Below are positions 8,478-17,666 of a stretch of DNA of 64,000 nt, in pieces. A program made the translations under genes and the position numbers. Source of the stretch: Granulicella arctica (GTDB taxonomy: Bacteria; Acidobacteriota; Terriglobia; Terriglobales; Acidobacteriaceae); the NCBI RefSeq assembly GCF_025685605.1, contig NZ_JAGTUT010000001.1:3720001-3784000 (forward strand), read 5' to 3'. Numbering within the stretch: position 1 is the stretch's first letter; the number at the start of each line of letters is the position of its first letter. Under the pieces are notes generated by a model. It saw only the letters and a list, made by a program, of their open reading frames with translations. It was not told the DNA's origin and did not search any database.

Positions 8478-9467
8478 CTAGACAGGCAGGTTGAGCGAGC
8501 AGACGCAGCGTTGGCAGGTAGGGTCTGTAGCTACTTCAAGGCGACTGCGGAAGGCCTGGGCGGTCTGGCTGTTGATGGCTTCTTCAAGAGTGCTGTGGCT
8601 GGTGGTGGCTACAGGCGGGTGGAAGAAGCAGGGGCGAAGGGTGCCATCGACCTCCATGACGGTCGAGACCCAGGGGGCGTTGCAGCGCGGGGCGCGGGGC
8701 GGGGTGCCTTCGAGAAATTCGCGGAAGCGCGTGGGGATGCGGCGGAGTTTGGCTGGGCTCTCGGCGATGAAGCGGGTGCGGAGGTCATCTGCGTGGGTGG
8801 CGATGAGGAATTCGACCTCGGACTCGAGGGTGGCGAGTTCGGATGGGTCAAGGGCTATCTCGCTTTGGCGATTGGGCGACCAGCCCTGTTCTCGGTTGAA
8901 GGCTCCTGAGGAGATATCTGCGGGCAGGAAGGAGATGCTGTCGAGGGCAAGGGCGTGGGCGGCTTCGACGGTGGCGCGGAGGTGGGCGTGGTTCTGCTTC
9001 TGCACGGTGGTTCGGCAGGCGATGGGCATGGCGGGGTTGAGGGTGCGGACGGTCTGGATACCTCGGGCTATGGTTTCGAAGGCTCGGGGGATGCTGCGGA
9101 TGGCGTTGTGAATCTCGACGGGGCCGTCGATGGAGATGATGATTTCGTCTATGGCTGCGGCTACGAGGGCGGCCCGTTTGTGAAGGAGCAGCCCGGTGGT
9201 GAGGAGGGTGATGCGGATGTTAAGGCTGCGGAAGAAGGCGCAGATGTCGGGGAGATCGCGGTTGAGGAGAGATTCGCCGCCGGAGAGGACAACCTGGCGG
9301 GTGGCGAGGGTGCGGAGGGAGTCTCGGTGGCGTTCTAGGGATGCTGCGGAGAGTTCGGTGGAGTCTTTACGCTTCCAGATGTCGCACATGACGCAGCGAC
9401 AGTTGCATTGCGTATGGATGTTAAGGAGGAGGATGGGAAGCGTAGCGAGGCGGGAGGGCGCACGCAC
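8478..9467 (-). CDS. Radical SAM protein with SPASM/twitch-like C-terminus
   Basis: 329 residues. Cys21, Cys25 and Cys28 in NIHTQCNCRCVMCDIW form the CxxxCxxC site for the [4Fe-4S] cluster that cleaves S-adenosylmethionine. The GGESLLNRD motif follows the next strand. The C-terminal third has the reduced SPASM/twitch pattern, with Cys in PRCNAPW, LRPCFFHPP and TCQRCVCSLN. It lacks the B12-binding domain of its neighbours. As last gene of the eight-gene minus operon (31 bp after the fusion gene) it presumably acts in the same pathway. The substrate is unknown. Family resemblance is to MoaA/PqqE-type enzymes. Confidence 0.8.
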   Translation of the reverse strand: MRAPSRLATLPILLLNIHTQCNCRCVMCDIWKRKDSTELSAASLERHRDSLRTLATRQVVLSGGESLLNRDLPDICAFFRSLNIRITLLTTGLLLHKRAALVAAAIDEIIISIDGPVEIHNAIRSIPRAFETIARGIQTVRTLNPAMPIACRTTVQKQNHAHLRATVEAAHALALDSISFLPADISSGAFNREQGWSPNRQSEIALDPSELATLESEVEFLIATHADDLRTRFIAESPAKLRRIPTRFREFLEGTPPRAPRCNAPWVSTVMEVDGTLRPCFFHPPVATTSHSTLEEAINSQTAQAFRSRLEVATDPTCQRCVCSLNLPV

Positions 9468-9498
9468 CGGGAAAGGCGTCGGGATTGCGGGCTGGATC

Positions 9499-11445
9499 TC
9501 AACTAAGTGGGAGATGATGCACCTCCTTGTTGCCCAGGCGGAGATTACCCTTGCCGAGAACCTGTTCGGCAGCTTCGAAGAGTGCGGGTAGGGGAGCGCG
9601 GACCCAGCGTTGATGGCCGCTTATTTCGAGGAGATGCAGGCCGACGCGGGATTCAGGCACCAGGCGTTTGTAGAGGGATGGTGAGGCAGCATGAACTCGA
9701 CCGCCGAGGAGGACGAGTTCTACATCTGCAAGGGTGAGGTTGGCTATGGTCTGCGCTGGAGTTTGATGAGTATCGCGGACGGCTATGAGGTCAGCTCTCC
9801 CGCCGGGAAGGATGGTGCCTTCGCCCTTGTGGAGGTGCAGGATTGCGGATGGGTTCTCGGTGACGAGGTTGTAGAGGAGATTGGGGTCCAGGCGTTGGGA
9901 CTGGAGATGGTGGATTTCGTCGAGCAGATCGCCGATGGCTGTGAGAGGTGAGTCGCTGCCTAACGCGGCGTGTTCGATCGAGGTGATGAGGGCGTTCGAA
10001 GGCGATTGGGCAAAGAGGAAGAGGTTTGAGGTGGGGCAGAGGACGAGCGAGACGCTGCGCTGGTTGAGGAGAGCTATGTCTGATTCGGTGAAGGCGAGAC
10101 CGTGGACGAGAACGGTGTTCCGACTGAGTAGGTGGAGGCGATTAAGTTCGTCGAGTTCCTCGCGGCTTGGGTGACCGATGCCTTCTCCGGCATGGAGGAT
10201 GAAGGGCCGGTCGGCTGGGGTGCTCTCGAAACGCGCGGTTACATTGCGTTCGAAGCTAAGGGAATGAGCCCAGCCGAAGTCAGTGAGGACGCGGACGAGG
10301 AAGTCGGGGTGTGTGAGTTCTGGATGGAATGGATTGTGGTGGCAGACGGTGGTGACGCCGCAGAGGAGGTTGCGGAGTGCGCCCCACCACAATCTGGTGG
10401 CGAGAGGGATTTGGCGGTGGAGATTGATGGTCGCGGCGTGTACGTTGTGAATCTCATTGGCCCACTCGGCGGAGTTGCTATAGGCGGGGGCGTTTGGAGA
10501 GCGGCCGAGGTTTGGGAAGAGGGCAAACTCCAGATGATCGTGCGCGTTGATGAGGCCGGGCAGGAGGACATAGCCGGCCAGGTCGAGCGTGTCGTCGTGG
10601 CGCGAGTTGGCTGGTGCGATCTGGTTGCCGTCAATGGTGAGTGGGTGGTGGTTCCAGGTGGTGGCGTTGACGCTCCAGCGTGCGTTGGTGATCTGCGTTC
10701 TTGAGGAGACAGGGACGTGTTCCCGAGATGTTGCAGGTGGGGCGCCCGGAACTGTGGGGCTGTAGAGCAGTTTGAGCAGGTAGATTGCGGGGGTGTTCGT
10801 GAGGCTTTCGTAGTCGGTTAGCTTGCCTGCCTGCTCGAAGGTGGGTCGTTCTGGAGGACCGAAGGCGGGTTCGGTGAGGGTGCTTAGTTCGAAGCTGTGA
10901 TTTGTGAATGTGGCGATGATCTCCGTCAGCGTGCGGCAGTGTGCGGGGATGTTGATTGTGGTCTCGGCGGTGCGAAAGCTGCGGGTCCAGCCACGCTCGG
11001 CTGCAGTGGCGGGATGCATGTCTGAGAGGAGGATGTGGCCGCCGGGCCTGAGAGTGCGGGCGCACTCGCAGGCGAAGGCGGGTAGGTCGTCCACGTAGCT
11101 CAGGACGAAGGAGGCGAGGATGAGGTCGTAGGAGTTGGTGCTGCCGGGTAAGTTGGTAGCTTCGCTCTCGTGCAGAACGGTGGCTTGGCTTAGCTTTCTG
11201 CGGGCTTGCTCCAGCATGGTGGTAGAGCAGTCGGTGCCGGTGAGCGAATGGGGGGCGAGCGCTTCGAGGCGGACGAGCCAGCGGCCTGTGCCGCAGCCTA
11301 CGTCGAGGATGTTGTTGTCTTTGATCGGGGGCAGGAGGCTGGGCGCGGTGCGCTCCTCGAGCATGAGCAGGGGGTTGGACTGGGTGTCGTAGACCTCGGC
11401 CCATTGATCGAAGATGCTGCCAGGAGCGGCAGGCCGCGTGCTCAC
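9499..11445 (-). CDS. Class I methyltransferase fused to an amidohydrolase
   Basis: 648 residues from a GTG (11443-11445) that overlaps the upstream TGA. The open frame extends further upstream, but only antisense to that gene's frame. Residues 1-240 are a SAM-dependent methyltransferase (motif I NILDVGCGTGRW at 45-56, ILLSDMHPA near 138). Residues 265-590 are an ATZ/TRZ-type amidohydrolase: LPGLINAHDH (metal His302 and His304), HAGEG (His418), VHG (His448) and GSDSPLT (Asp498), then the GGRADLIAV closing motif. Methylation and hydrolysis or deamination of one substrate in a single polypeptide is inferred. I know of no characterised enzyme with this layout. Confidence 0.8.
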   Translation of the reverse strand: MSTRPAAPGSIFDQWAEVYDTQSNPLLMLEERTAPSLLPPIKDNNILDVGCGTGRWLVRLEALAPHSLTGTDCSTTMLEQARRKLSQATVLHESEATNLPGSTNSYDLILASFVLSYVDDLPAFACECARTLRPGGHILLSDMHPATAAERGWTRSFRTAETTINIPAHCRTLTEIIATFTNHSFELSTLTEPAFGPPERPTFEQAGKLTDYESLTNTPAIYLLKLLYSPTVPGAPPATSREHVPVSSRTQITNARWSVNATTWNHHPLTIDGNQIAPANSRHDDTLDLAGYVLLPGLINAHDHLEFALFPNLGRSPNAPAYSNSAEWANEIHNVHAATINLHRQIPLATRLWWGALRNLLCGVTTVCHHNPFHPELTHPDFLVRVLTDFGWAHSLSFERNVTARFESTPADRPFILHAGEGIGHPSREELDELNRLHLLSRNTVLVHGLAFTESDIALLNQRSVSLVLCPTSNLFLFAQSPSNALITSIEHAALGSDSPLTAIGDLLDEIHHLQSQRLDPNLLYNLVTENPSAILHLHKGEGTILPGGRADLIAVRDTHQTPAQTIANLTLADVELVLLGGRVHAASPSLYKRLVPESRVGLHLLEISGHQRWVRAPLPALFEAAEQVLGKGNLRLGNKEVHHLPLS

Positions 11446-12911
11446 AGGCTCTCTCGTTTGGGCTTGCGCAGGGCGATGAACTGATTGGCGAGATGAAGCT
11501 CGAAGGGGAAGCCGTAGACGCGAAAGGTATACCGCCAGGCGCTGAGGGCCTGGAGGAAGAGACGGGTCCACTTGGGGGCGCGGATATCCTGCACGGTTGG
11601 CCAGCGAGAGGCGACGACGGTCTCGAAGTTGTCGATGAGGTTCTTGGTCTTCTGCTTGAGCCAGGGAGCGTTGGTGTCGATCCGAAGGGTGTAGTTCATC
11701 CACTCCTTGGTGGCCCAGCCGGCGGGGGTGTCCGGAAAGGGAACCTCGATGTTGCCATACATCTCACCGCCTGCCTTGTGAGGCTGTGGGGTGGGGGTGT
11801 AGTGCTGGATGATGATCTCGGAGTCAGGGTTGATGCGCTTGATCTTGCGGATGAAGTTGAGGGTCTCGCGCGTGTCGCGTTCAGGATCGTTCGGGTTGCC
11901 GACGACGAAGGAGAACTCGGGGATAATGCCGAACTGGTAGGTGCGGCGGGCTATGTCAAGGGTCTGCTCGGTGGTGATGCCCTTCTGCATCTCTTCAAGG
12001 ACCCAGTCGGAGCCGGACTCGGCACCGAAGAAGATCATGGTGCACCCGGCGCGTTTGATGGCGGCCCAGGTGTCGTCGGTGTAGCGGGACATGATGTCGA
12101 CGCGAGCCTCACACCACCAGCGAAGGTTGAGGTGGGCCATGCGGTCGCAAAGGTCGCGGGCAAGATCTTCGCGAAGGAAGAAGTTCATGTCGTAGAACTG
12201 GACGGAGTCTGCACCGTACTGATCGACGAGGTGGGTGAGGATGGCCACGGTGCGTTCCGGTGACTCAAACTTTTCCTTGTTGCCATAGGCTGCGTGGACG
12301 CCGCAGAAGCTGCAGTTGAATGGACAACCGATGCTGGCATGGTGGACGGCGGTGCGCTTGCCGAAGAACGAGGGGCGCATGTACTTCTCGACGGGCAAAC
12401 GATGGAAGGGTGACCAGGGAAACTCGTCGGGACCCTTCATGGGGCGCTCGCCGTTGTCGTGACGGAGGCCGAAGATGTCTTTGTAGAGGAGGCCTTTGAC
12501 GGAGTCGAGGGAGCGATTGCCGCGAAGGGCATCCAGCAGTTCGAGGAGGGTGTCTTCACCCTGTCCACGGACGACGTAATCGACATAGCGGGCGTTGAGA
12601 GCGGCGTCTGGGTAGAGGGAGGGGAAGTACCCGCCCCAGCAGATGGTGACCTCAGGGTGCAGGCGGCGAACCTCGCGTGAGGTCTCCATGGCGGCTACCA
12701 TCTGGGGGCCGGGCATGGCAGAGACGCCGAGGAGTTCGACGTGGTGTTCGCTGATGAGTTTGAGGATGCTTTCGGTGGCGCCATCTTCGAGATTGCCATC
12801 GACGATCTCGTACTCCTCTTTACCTTCAAGTGCTGCGGCGAGGGCGAGTACAGCGAGAGGAAGACGGCGGTTGCGCGGCTTGGTAGCGCGAGGATGGTAG
12901 AGGATGATCAT
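11442..12911 (-). CDS. B12-binding-domain radical SAM protein (BchE-like)
   Basis: 489 residues. Residues 1-130 form the cobalamin-binding-like fold, with WGGYFPSLYPDAALN near 92 and VDYVVRGQGEDTLLELL near 110, the pattern of the BchE/HpnJ class. The radical SAM core carries Cys196, Cys200 and Cys203 (SIGCPFNCSFCG). The C-terminal YGFPFELHL phrase is typical of this group. Such enzymes perform radical methylation, cyclisation or ring contraction on unactivated carbons in the cytosol. It overlaps the upstream methyltransferase by 4 bp and the downstream fusion gene by 4 bp, so expression is tightly coupled. The substrate is unknown. Confidence 0.82.
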   Translation of the reverse strand: MIILYHPRATKPRNRRLPLAVLALAAALEGKEEYEIVDGNLEDGATESILKLISEHHVELLGVSAMPGPQMVAAMETSREVRRLHPEVTICWGGYFPSLYPDAALNARYVDYVVRGQGEDTLLELLDALRGNRSLDSVKGLLYKDIFGLRHDNGERPMKGPDEFPWSPFHRLPVEKYMRPSFFGKRTAVHHASIGCPFNCSFCGVHAAYGNKEKFESPERTVAILTHLVDQYGADSVQFYDMNFFLREDLARDLCDRMAHLNLRWWCEARVDIMSRYTDDTWAAIKRAGCTMIFFGAESGSDWVLEEMQKGITTEQTLDIARRTYQFGIIPEFSFVVGNPNDPERDTRETLNFIRKIKRINPDSEIIIQHYTPTPQPHKAGGEMYGNIEVPFPDTPAGWATKEWMNYTLRIDTNAPWLKQKTKNLIDNFETVVASRWPTVQDIRAPKWTRLFLQALSAWRYTFRVYGFPFELHLANQFIALRKPKRESL

Positions 12912-13897
12912 GAGGTGACCTCTGCCATGTAGATACGGAACTGCGAGGGGGTGCGGCGATTGCGCAGCCGGGCGCGGACTGGGCGCAGTGCCCAGTTGAG
13001 ACCGTAGTAGGGCTTATAGACTTGCCACGTTATTCCGAGAGTGGCTGCCATGTCTCGGAGGCGTTCCGGAGTGAGGAATTCGAGGCTTGGTCGTGAGTCG
13101 GAGGCGATGCCGTAGGTGGCGCGGAAGTGATTGTGCTTCTCTTCAACCATCTTTCGGCCACTCTCTTCGAGTTTGTACCAGGGGGTGTCGGCGATGACGA
13201 CGGCACCGCCACGTCGTGTGCAGCGGAGAGCCTCGGCTAAGGTCTTGGTGTAGTTCTCAGCGTAGTGAAAGGAAGCGTTGAAGATGGCAAGATCGAATGT
13301 AGCGTCCGCGAAGGGAAGCTGGTTGAGGCTGGCCTGGACGCGGGGGAACATGGTGGCGAGGTTCGCGGCGTAGTGTGAGGCTGCGCCGAGGCCATCGTCA
13401 TCGTTGGTGAGGAGGTCGACGGCGACGGGGACATGTCCGAGGAGCGAGAGACGGTAGCTCAACCAGCCGTTGCCTGCGCCGAGATCGAGGATGCGAAGAG
13501 GGCGGACCTGGTGGGATGCGAGACGTGTGAGGATGCAGCGTTCGATGTTGCGGAAGGTGCGGGCGCGGATCATCCACTGGCCGGGCATTCTGCCGGAGCG
13601 ATCTTCGTAGGGCAGAGCGAGATAGTAAGCGGGGTCATCGCTGGCGCGGCCTTCGGCAGCACGGATGAACTCATAGTCGCGGATAAAGGGTTCGAATAGT
13701 TGGGACTGCTTGGGTGAGAGGGAGCGCCAGATACCTTTGTCGCAGAGAGTCTCGGCGTTACAGTGCGAGCAGGAGGTGGAGGTGGTTGCGTCGAGCGTCG
13801 TGAGAACGGAGGAGCAACGACAGCACAGAAGTACTGGTTGCCCGCTTAGCGATGTGGCTGGATTCGAAAGAGAAGGTATGAGTTGAAGTGTTGTCAT
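12908..13897 (-). CDS. Methyltransferase with N-terminal four-cysteine zinc ribbon
   Basis: 329 residues. An N-terminal zinc-ribbon-like element uses Cys25, Cys28, Cys43 and Cys46 (LLCCRCSS ... SCSHCNAET). A helical linker follows, then a class I SAM-dependent methyltransferase domain from about residue 134 (LRILDLGAGNGWLSYRL, acidic end of strand 2 in VAVDLL, and GGAVVIADTPWY). The ribbon plus linker layout resembles small-molecule methyltransferases acting on carrier- or lipid-linked substrates, but this is only analogy. It is coupled by 4-bp overlaps to both neighbours in the radical SAM operon. Confidence 0.78.
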   Translation of the reverse strand: MTTLQLIPSLSNPATSLSGQPVLLCCRCSSVLTTLDATTSTSCSHCNAETLCDKGIWRSLSPKQSQLFEPFIRDYEFIRAAEGRASDDPAYYLALPYEDRSGRMPGQWMIRARTFRNIERCILTRLASHQVRPLRILDLGAGNGWLSYRLSLLGHVPVAVDLLTNDDDGLGAASHYAANLATMFPRVQASLNQLPFADATFDLAIFNASFHYAENYTKTLAEALRCTRRGGAVVIADTPWYKLEESGRKMVEEKHNHFRATYGIASDSRPSLEFLTPERLRDMAATLGITWQVYKPYYGLNWALRPVRARLRNRRTPSQFRIYMAEVTS

Positions 13898-14718
13898 GAA
13901 GACACCTTCTCGAAGGTGAGCAACCTATGGTCACCGGTGCTGCGCAAGATAGGGAGGGTCGACAGGGTAGCTTCGAGGCGACACAGGATGCTGAAGATTG
14001 TAGGGTGCCGACGAACCCACGGCTCGAGGTAGGACGGCGGGACGGCGACTCCTATGCCGATATGGGAGCTTAGGCGAAAGTTTGGCGCAAAGCTGCGGCG
14101 TAGCTGGCGGAGTGTGGGGTAATAGATCGTCAGGGATGCGCCGTCCAACGTGGCTTGAGCCTGTCCTCGGCACCGGCGAAGGCTTTTCCTGAGATTTCCG
14201 CGAGTGAGATAGTAGAGGATTTCGGTGAGGCAGAAGCGGGTAGAGAAGCAGAGGAGTAGCTTGTCGCCGGGCTTGATGAGGCTTGCAAGTGAGTTGGCGA
14301 CGGCGTCCAGGTCGGCGCTGCAGTTGAGGCCGGAGAAGTTTGAGAAGATGCCGTCGAAGCGCGGGGCGGGATGGAGTTCGGCGATGCGCTCCGTGGGGAG
14401 ATGGCAGAAGACGATTGGGAGTGCTGTGGGCTGATACTTCAGGCGGTGTTCAGCTCGCACGATCATCTGCTGCGAAGCGTCGCAGGCGAAGACGGAGATG
14501 TTGTTCTGTGCGAGGAACAAGGCGTCTTCGCCGGTGCCACAGTTCAGTTCGAGGATGTTGTTACCCGGGTGAAAGGTCTTACGGACAATCCTCCAAACCG
14601 CATGGCGCTGGGCTCGTCCGATAAGGGAGTTGGTGAAGTCGTTGTCATAGGTCGCGGCGAGGCGATCGAAGACGAGGCCGGCCAATGTGATGGGGTTAGT
14701 TGGATGGGTAGAACTCAT
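13894..14718 (-). CDS. Class I SAM-dependent methyltransferase
   Basis: 274 residues of the UbiE/Methyltransf_25 type. VFDRLAATYDNDFTN near 17 is the usual lead-in helix. Motif I is ILELNCGTGEDALFLA (55-70), motif II is VFACDASQQMI, and IKPGDKLLLCF is motif III. The C-terminal 90 residues, with YLTRGNLRKSLRRCRG, probably form the substrate cap. Start and stop overlap the neighbouring genes by 4 bp on each side. It is likely to methylate O, N or C of the operon's product; the acceptor cannot be read from sequence. Confidence 0.8.
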   Translation of the reverse strand: MSSTHPTNPITLAGLVFDRLAATYDNDFTNSLIGRAQRHAVWRIVRKTFHPGNNILELNCGTGEDALFLAQNNISVFACDASQQMIVRAEHRLKYQPTALPIVFCHLPTERIAELHPAPRFDGIFSNFSGLNCSADLDAVANSLASLIKPGDKLLLCFSTRFCLTEILYYLTRGNLRKSLRRCRGQAQATLDGASLTIYYPTLRQLRRSFAPNFRLSSHIGIGVAVPPSYLEPWVRRHPTIFSILCRLEATLSTLPILRSTGDHRLLTFEKVSS

Positions 14719-16124
14719 GCTTCTACCTCGTTGTGAGTGGCGACGAGCGCCTGGCGAGAGGCTATGATCTGTGCGCTGAGTTCGTTGAGCAGGAGAGCGT
14801 CATCAGTGCCGCTTGCGCTAAGCTTGGCGCGCTGTACTTCATCGCGAAGGAGCTTGTCGGCGTGGGCATAGTAAGCGCGGGAGTGACGACCGGTGATCTT
14901 GATCTCACGGTCGGAGCTTTGTCCCCATGGTTTGAGTTGAACGAGCCTATCCTGTACCTGCTGGTAGTAGGGCGTGCCTTTGATGGGATACGAGACGGTT
15001 GTGAAGAAGACGTCCGGCCTGGATCTGCTGACGTGTTGAATGGTGGCCTCGATGTCTTCCATCTCTTCTCCCTCGTAGCCCCACATGAGGAACATGCCGC
15101 TCTGGATCTTACGGGAACGACTGCCTTCGATGGCGCGCTGGACCTGCTCGACCTTGACACCGCGATCCATGGAGTCAAGTAAGCGCTGCGAACCGCTTTC
15201 GGAGCCGATCCAGATGCGGAAGCAGCCTAGTTCGGCAAGGAGGTCGAGCATCTCGTCGTTGAGGCGGTCGGCGCGGGAGATGCACTCGAAGGGGATGCGG
15301 AGGTTGCGGCGGCGCATCTCGGCGGCGTACTGACGAATCCACTCGTGGTTGATGGTGAAGACGTCGTCGGAGACCCAGGCGATGTCAGGGGTGTACTCGT
15401 TGACGAGCCACTCGACCTCGTCGACGACCTTGACGGGATTGCGGCGGCGGTGAGTCTGGCCGTAGACCTGATGTGAGCACCAGCGACACTTGTAAGGGCA
15501 GCCGCGTGCGGTGATGAAGTTTACAGAGCCCTGCTGGTGATGGGTGCGCCAGGTATCCACGTAGCGCTGAAGGTCGATGGCGTGGCGGGCGGGCCAGGGT
15601 TGCGCGTCCAGATCTGCAATCTGGGATCGCGGTGGATTCTGGCGGAACTGGCGAACGTCATCGAGGTACGCTACACCGGAGATCTTCGATTTCCAGGCCG
15701 GATCGGTGCGGTCAGCGCGCTCGCGGAAGGCGGTGAGAAGCTCCTGCATGGTGGCTTCCCCCTCGCCAAAGACGACGAAGTCTGCGCCAGCCTCGAGGTA
15801 TTCCTGTGCGTAGGCCCCGGGCTCGGGACCGCCGACGATGACGCGCCATCCGGCCTCGTGGGCTACCGACATGATTTCGACGGCGTTGCTGCGGGTCATG
15901 AGGTTGGCATAGATGCCGAGGACGGAGGGCGTCTCGGTGCGGAGGTGCTGGAAGAGTGCGTCACGGGTGGAGAATGTTGTGTCGAAGACTTCTACATCAA
16001 AGCCATTGTTGCGCAGATGGGAGCAGAGATAAAGGATGCCCAGAGGAGCGTAGGGCTTCATGATCTGGATCTCTTTAGGATCTTCGTAGAGGAAGTAGCC
16101 GTGCGTGAGGAGGAGGTCAGGCAT
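14715..16124 (-). CDS. B12-binding-domain radical SAM protein (BchE-like)
   Basis: 469 residues. The first 130 form the cobalamin-binding-like domain, opening MPDLLLTHGYFLYEDPKEIQ with YAPLGILYLCSHLRNNGFDV, and VGGPEPGAYAQEYLEAGADF. The radical SAM cluster ligands are Cys209, Cys213 and Cys216 (ARGCPYKCRWCSHQVYG). WIGSESGSQRLLDSMDRG is the strand-4 signature of the family, and GMFLMWGYEGEEMEDIEAT follows. It resembles its downstream-encoded paralogues, but its N-terminus is closest to the adjacent upstream gene. It shares one base with that gene's stop (TGATG) and 4 bp with the next methyltransferase. Confidence 0.82.
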   Translation of the reverse strand: MPDLLLTHGYFLYEDPKEIQIMKPYAPLGILYLCSHLRNNGFDVEVFDTTFSTRDALFQHLRTETPSVLGIYANLMTRSNAVEIMSVAHEAGWRVIVGGPEPGAYAQEYLEAGADFVVFGEGEATMQELLTAFRERADRTDPAWKSKISGVAYLDDVRQFRQNPPRSQIADLDAQPWPARHAIDLQRYVDTWRTHHQQGSVNFITARGCPYKCRWCSHQVYGQTHRRRNPVKVVDEVEWLVNEYTPDIAWVSDDVFTINHEWIRQYAAEMRRRNLRIPFECISRADRLNDEMLDLLAELGCFRIWIGSESGSQRLLDSMDRGVKVEQVQRAIEGSRSRKIQSGMFLMWGYEGEEMEDIEATIQHVSRSRPDVFFTTVSYPIKGTPYYQQVQDRLVQLKPWGQSSDREIKITGRHSRAYYAHADKLLRDEVQRAKLSASGTDDALLLNELSAQIIASRQALVATHNEVEA

Positions 16125-17617
16125 CAGGCTCTCCTTGCTTCGACGATCACGTCTGCGAGCGGTACGAAGGCGCTGTGGGAGCCTGAATGGGATGCTTCAT
16201 CCGGGACGACGAGGACGTTTGTGTTTCGGCTGATCGGCTCAAGCGCGTGGACCTGCGCCCAGAGCGATTTGCAGGCTGCCGTAATGGCTGAAGGATAACC
16301 TGCGGCTACTTCGGCGTGGAGTGCGTTGCGCAGTGCGTGGTAGAACTCGTCCTTGTAGGCGGCGGTGTGAATGGTGCAGAGATCGTCGCTGTTGGTCCAG
16401 TTGCGCTTGGTGCCGAGTTCCTTGCGGACGCGTTCGTAAAGAACGGTGCCGGGAAGTGGGTAGGAGAGAGAGACGCCTATATCGTCGGGGCGGGTGTCGC
16501 GGAGGAGTTGGATGGTCTCACAGATCTCTGCCCAGCCCTCGCCAGGGTAGCCAAATTGCAGGAAGTAGGCAGCGCGGATGCCAGCATCAGCGAGACGAAG
16601 ACGCGCGGTGTGGACGGCTTCGAGGCTCAGGCCTTTGGTCATGGCGTTGAGGATTTTTTGAGAGCCGGATTCGACACCCATCCAGATCTCGGTGCAGCCA
16701 GCGCGCTTGAGGGCGGCGACGGTTGCGTCGGACATAAGGTCGGCTCGCGACTGAATTTTGAAAGGCAGTGGCTCCTCGCCGTAGGATTCAACTGCGACAG
16801 CGAAGGCTTCCACCCATCTGTGGTCGAGTGCGAATACATCGTCGCCGAACCAGACGTGTTCTACCCCCGAAGTGATCTTAAGGTCATGCATTTCTGCGGC
16901 TACGAGTTGCGCCGGACGCAGATGAAAGCTGTTGCCGGAGATGGGCTTGGCGCACCAGTTGCAGCCGTAGGGACAGCCTCGGCTGGAGACTACGTTGGTC
17001 GAGAAGAAGCCGTGCTTTGCGGTCCATGCGGCGCGATAGGGTTTGAGATCGATGAGATCGCGGGCGGCGACAGGGAGGGTGGCCCAGTTCTGATTCTTGG
17101 GTGCTGGAGAGGAGACGAGCAGGGTGCGATCCGGGTCTGAGTAGCGAACGAGGCCGGGGATGTTTTGTGGCTGCTGCATTTGAAGGAGCGACGTGCAGAG
17201 TTCGAGAAGTGTCTGCTCGGCTTCGCCGTTGAGTATGAAGCTGACACCATGATTGAGGTAGACCGCGGGATGGTCGGTCGCATCGGAGCCGTGAGCGATG
17301 ACAGTCAGCCCAATTGCCTGCGAGATGCCGGCGAGCTTGCAGGCCAACTCGCGCATGTGAGTGAGACACATCTTCGTAACGAAATTGAAGTCGTCCTCGT
17401 AGATCACGACGAGCTTCGACTGATGCTGTTCGAGAGCTTGCGAAAAGCCGGAGAGAGGATCGGCGAACATGGGATCGAAGACGGCAACCGTAATGCCCGC
17501 GGCGCGCAGAGCGGTGGCGGCATATAGCGTTCCGAGAGGCGGATATGGCTGCATTTTTCGCCATTGCTTGGCATCGTGAGCGAGATGGTAGGAGTGGGTG
17601 AGAAGAACGTCTACCAT
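16124..17617 (-). CDS. B12-binding-domain radical SAM protein (BchE-like)
   Basis: 497 residues. MVDVLLTHSYHLAHDAKQWR and YPPLGTLYAATALRAAGITV open a cobalamin-binding-like domain that aligns by eye with the adjacent 469-residue protein, suggesting a tandem duplication. The GG pair normally found before the acidic VxYxxxGEGE strand is degenerate here (AHGSDATDHPAVYLNHGVSF). Cluster ligands are Cys215, Cys219 and Cys222 (SSRGCPYGCNWCAKPISG). WMGVESGSQKILNAMTKGLS and FLQFGYPGEGWAEICET follow. It lies 49 bp downstream of the first gene of the operon. The role in the pathway is unknown. Confidence 0.82.
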   Translation of the reverse strand: MVDVLLTHSYHLAHDAKQWRKMQPYPPLGTLYAATALRAAGITVAVFDPMFADPLSGFSQALEQHQSKLVVIYEDDFNFVTKMCLTHMRELACKLAGISQAIGLTVIAHGSDATDHPAVYLNHGVSFILNGEAEQTLLELCTSLLQMQQPQNIPGLVRYSDPDRTLLVSSPAPKNQNWATLPVAARDLIDLKPYRAAWTAKHGFFSTNVVSSRGCPYGCNWCAKPISGNSFHLRPAQLVAAEMHDLKITSGVEHVWFGDDVFALDHRWVEAFAVAVESYGEEPLPFKIQSRADLMSDATVAALKRAGCTEIWMGVESGSQKILNAMTKGLSLEAVHTARLRLADAGIRAAYFLQFGYPGEGWAEICETIQLLRDTRPDDIGVSLSYPLPGTVLYERVRKELGTKRNWTNSDDLCTIHTAAYKDEFYHALRNALHAEVAAGYPSAITAACKSLWAQVHALEPISRNTNVLVVPDEASHSGSHSAFVPLADVIVEARRA

Positions 17618-17666
17618 TGGCTACCTGTCGAGCCAGCAGAGAGCCTGGCCGTCGTCGAGATGGTTG

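Noticed and set aside
11446..11703. Upstream extension of the methyltransferase-amidohydrolase frame
   Set aside because: The extra 86 residues lie inside the preceding radical SAM gene in another frame and have no protein-like pattern. The GTG overlapping that gene's stop is the natural start.
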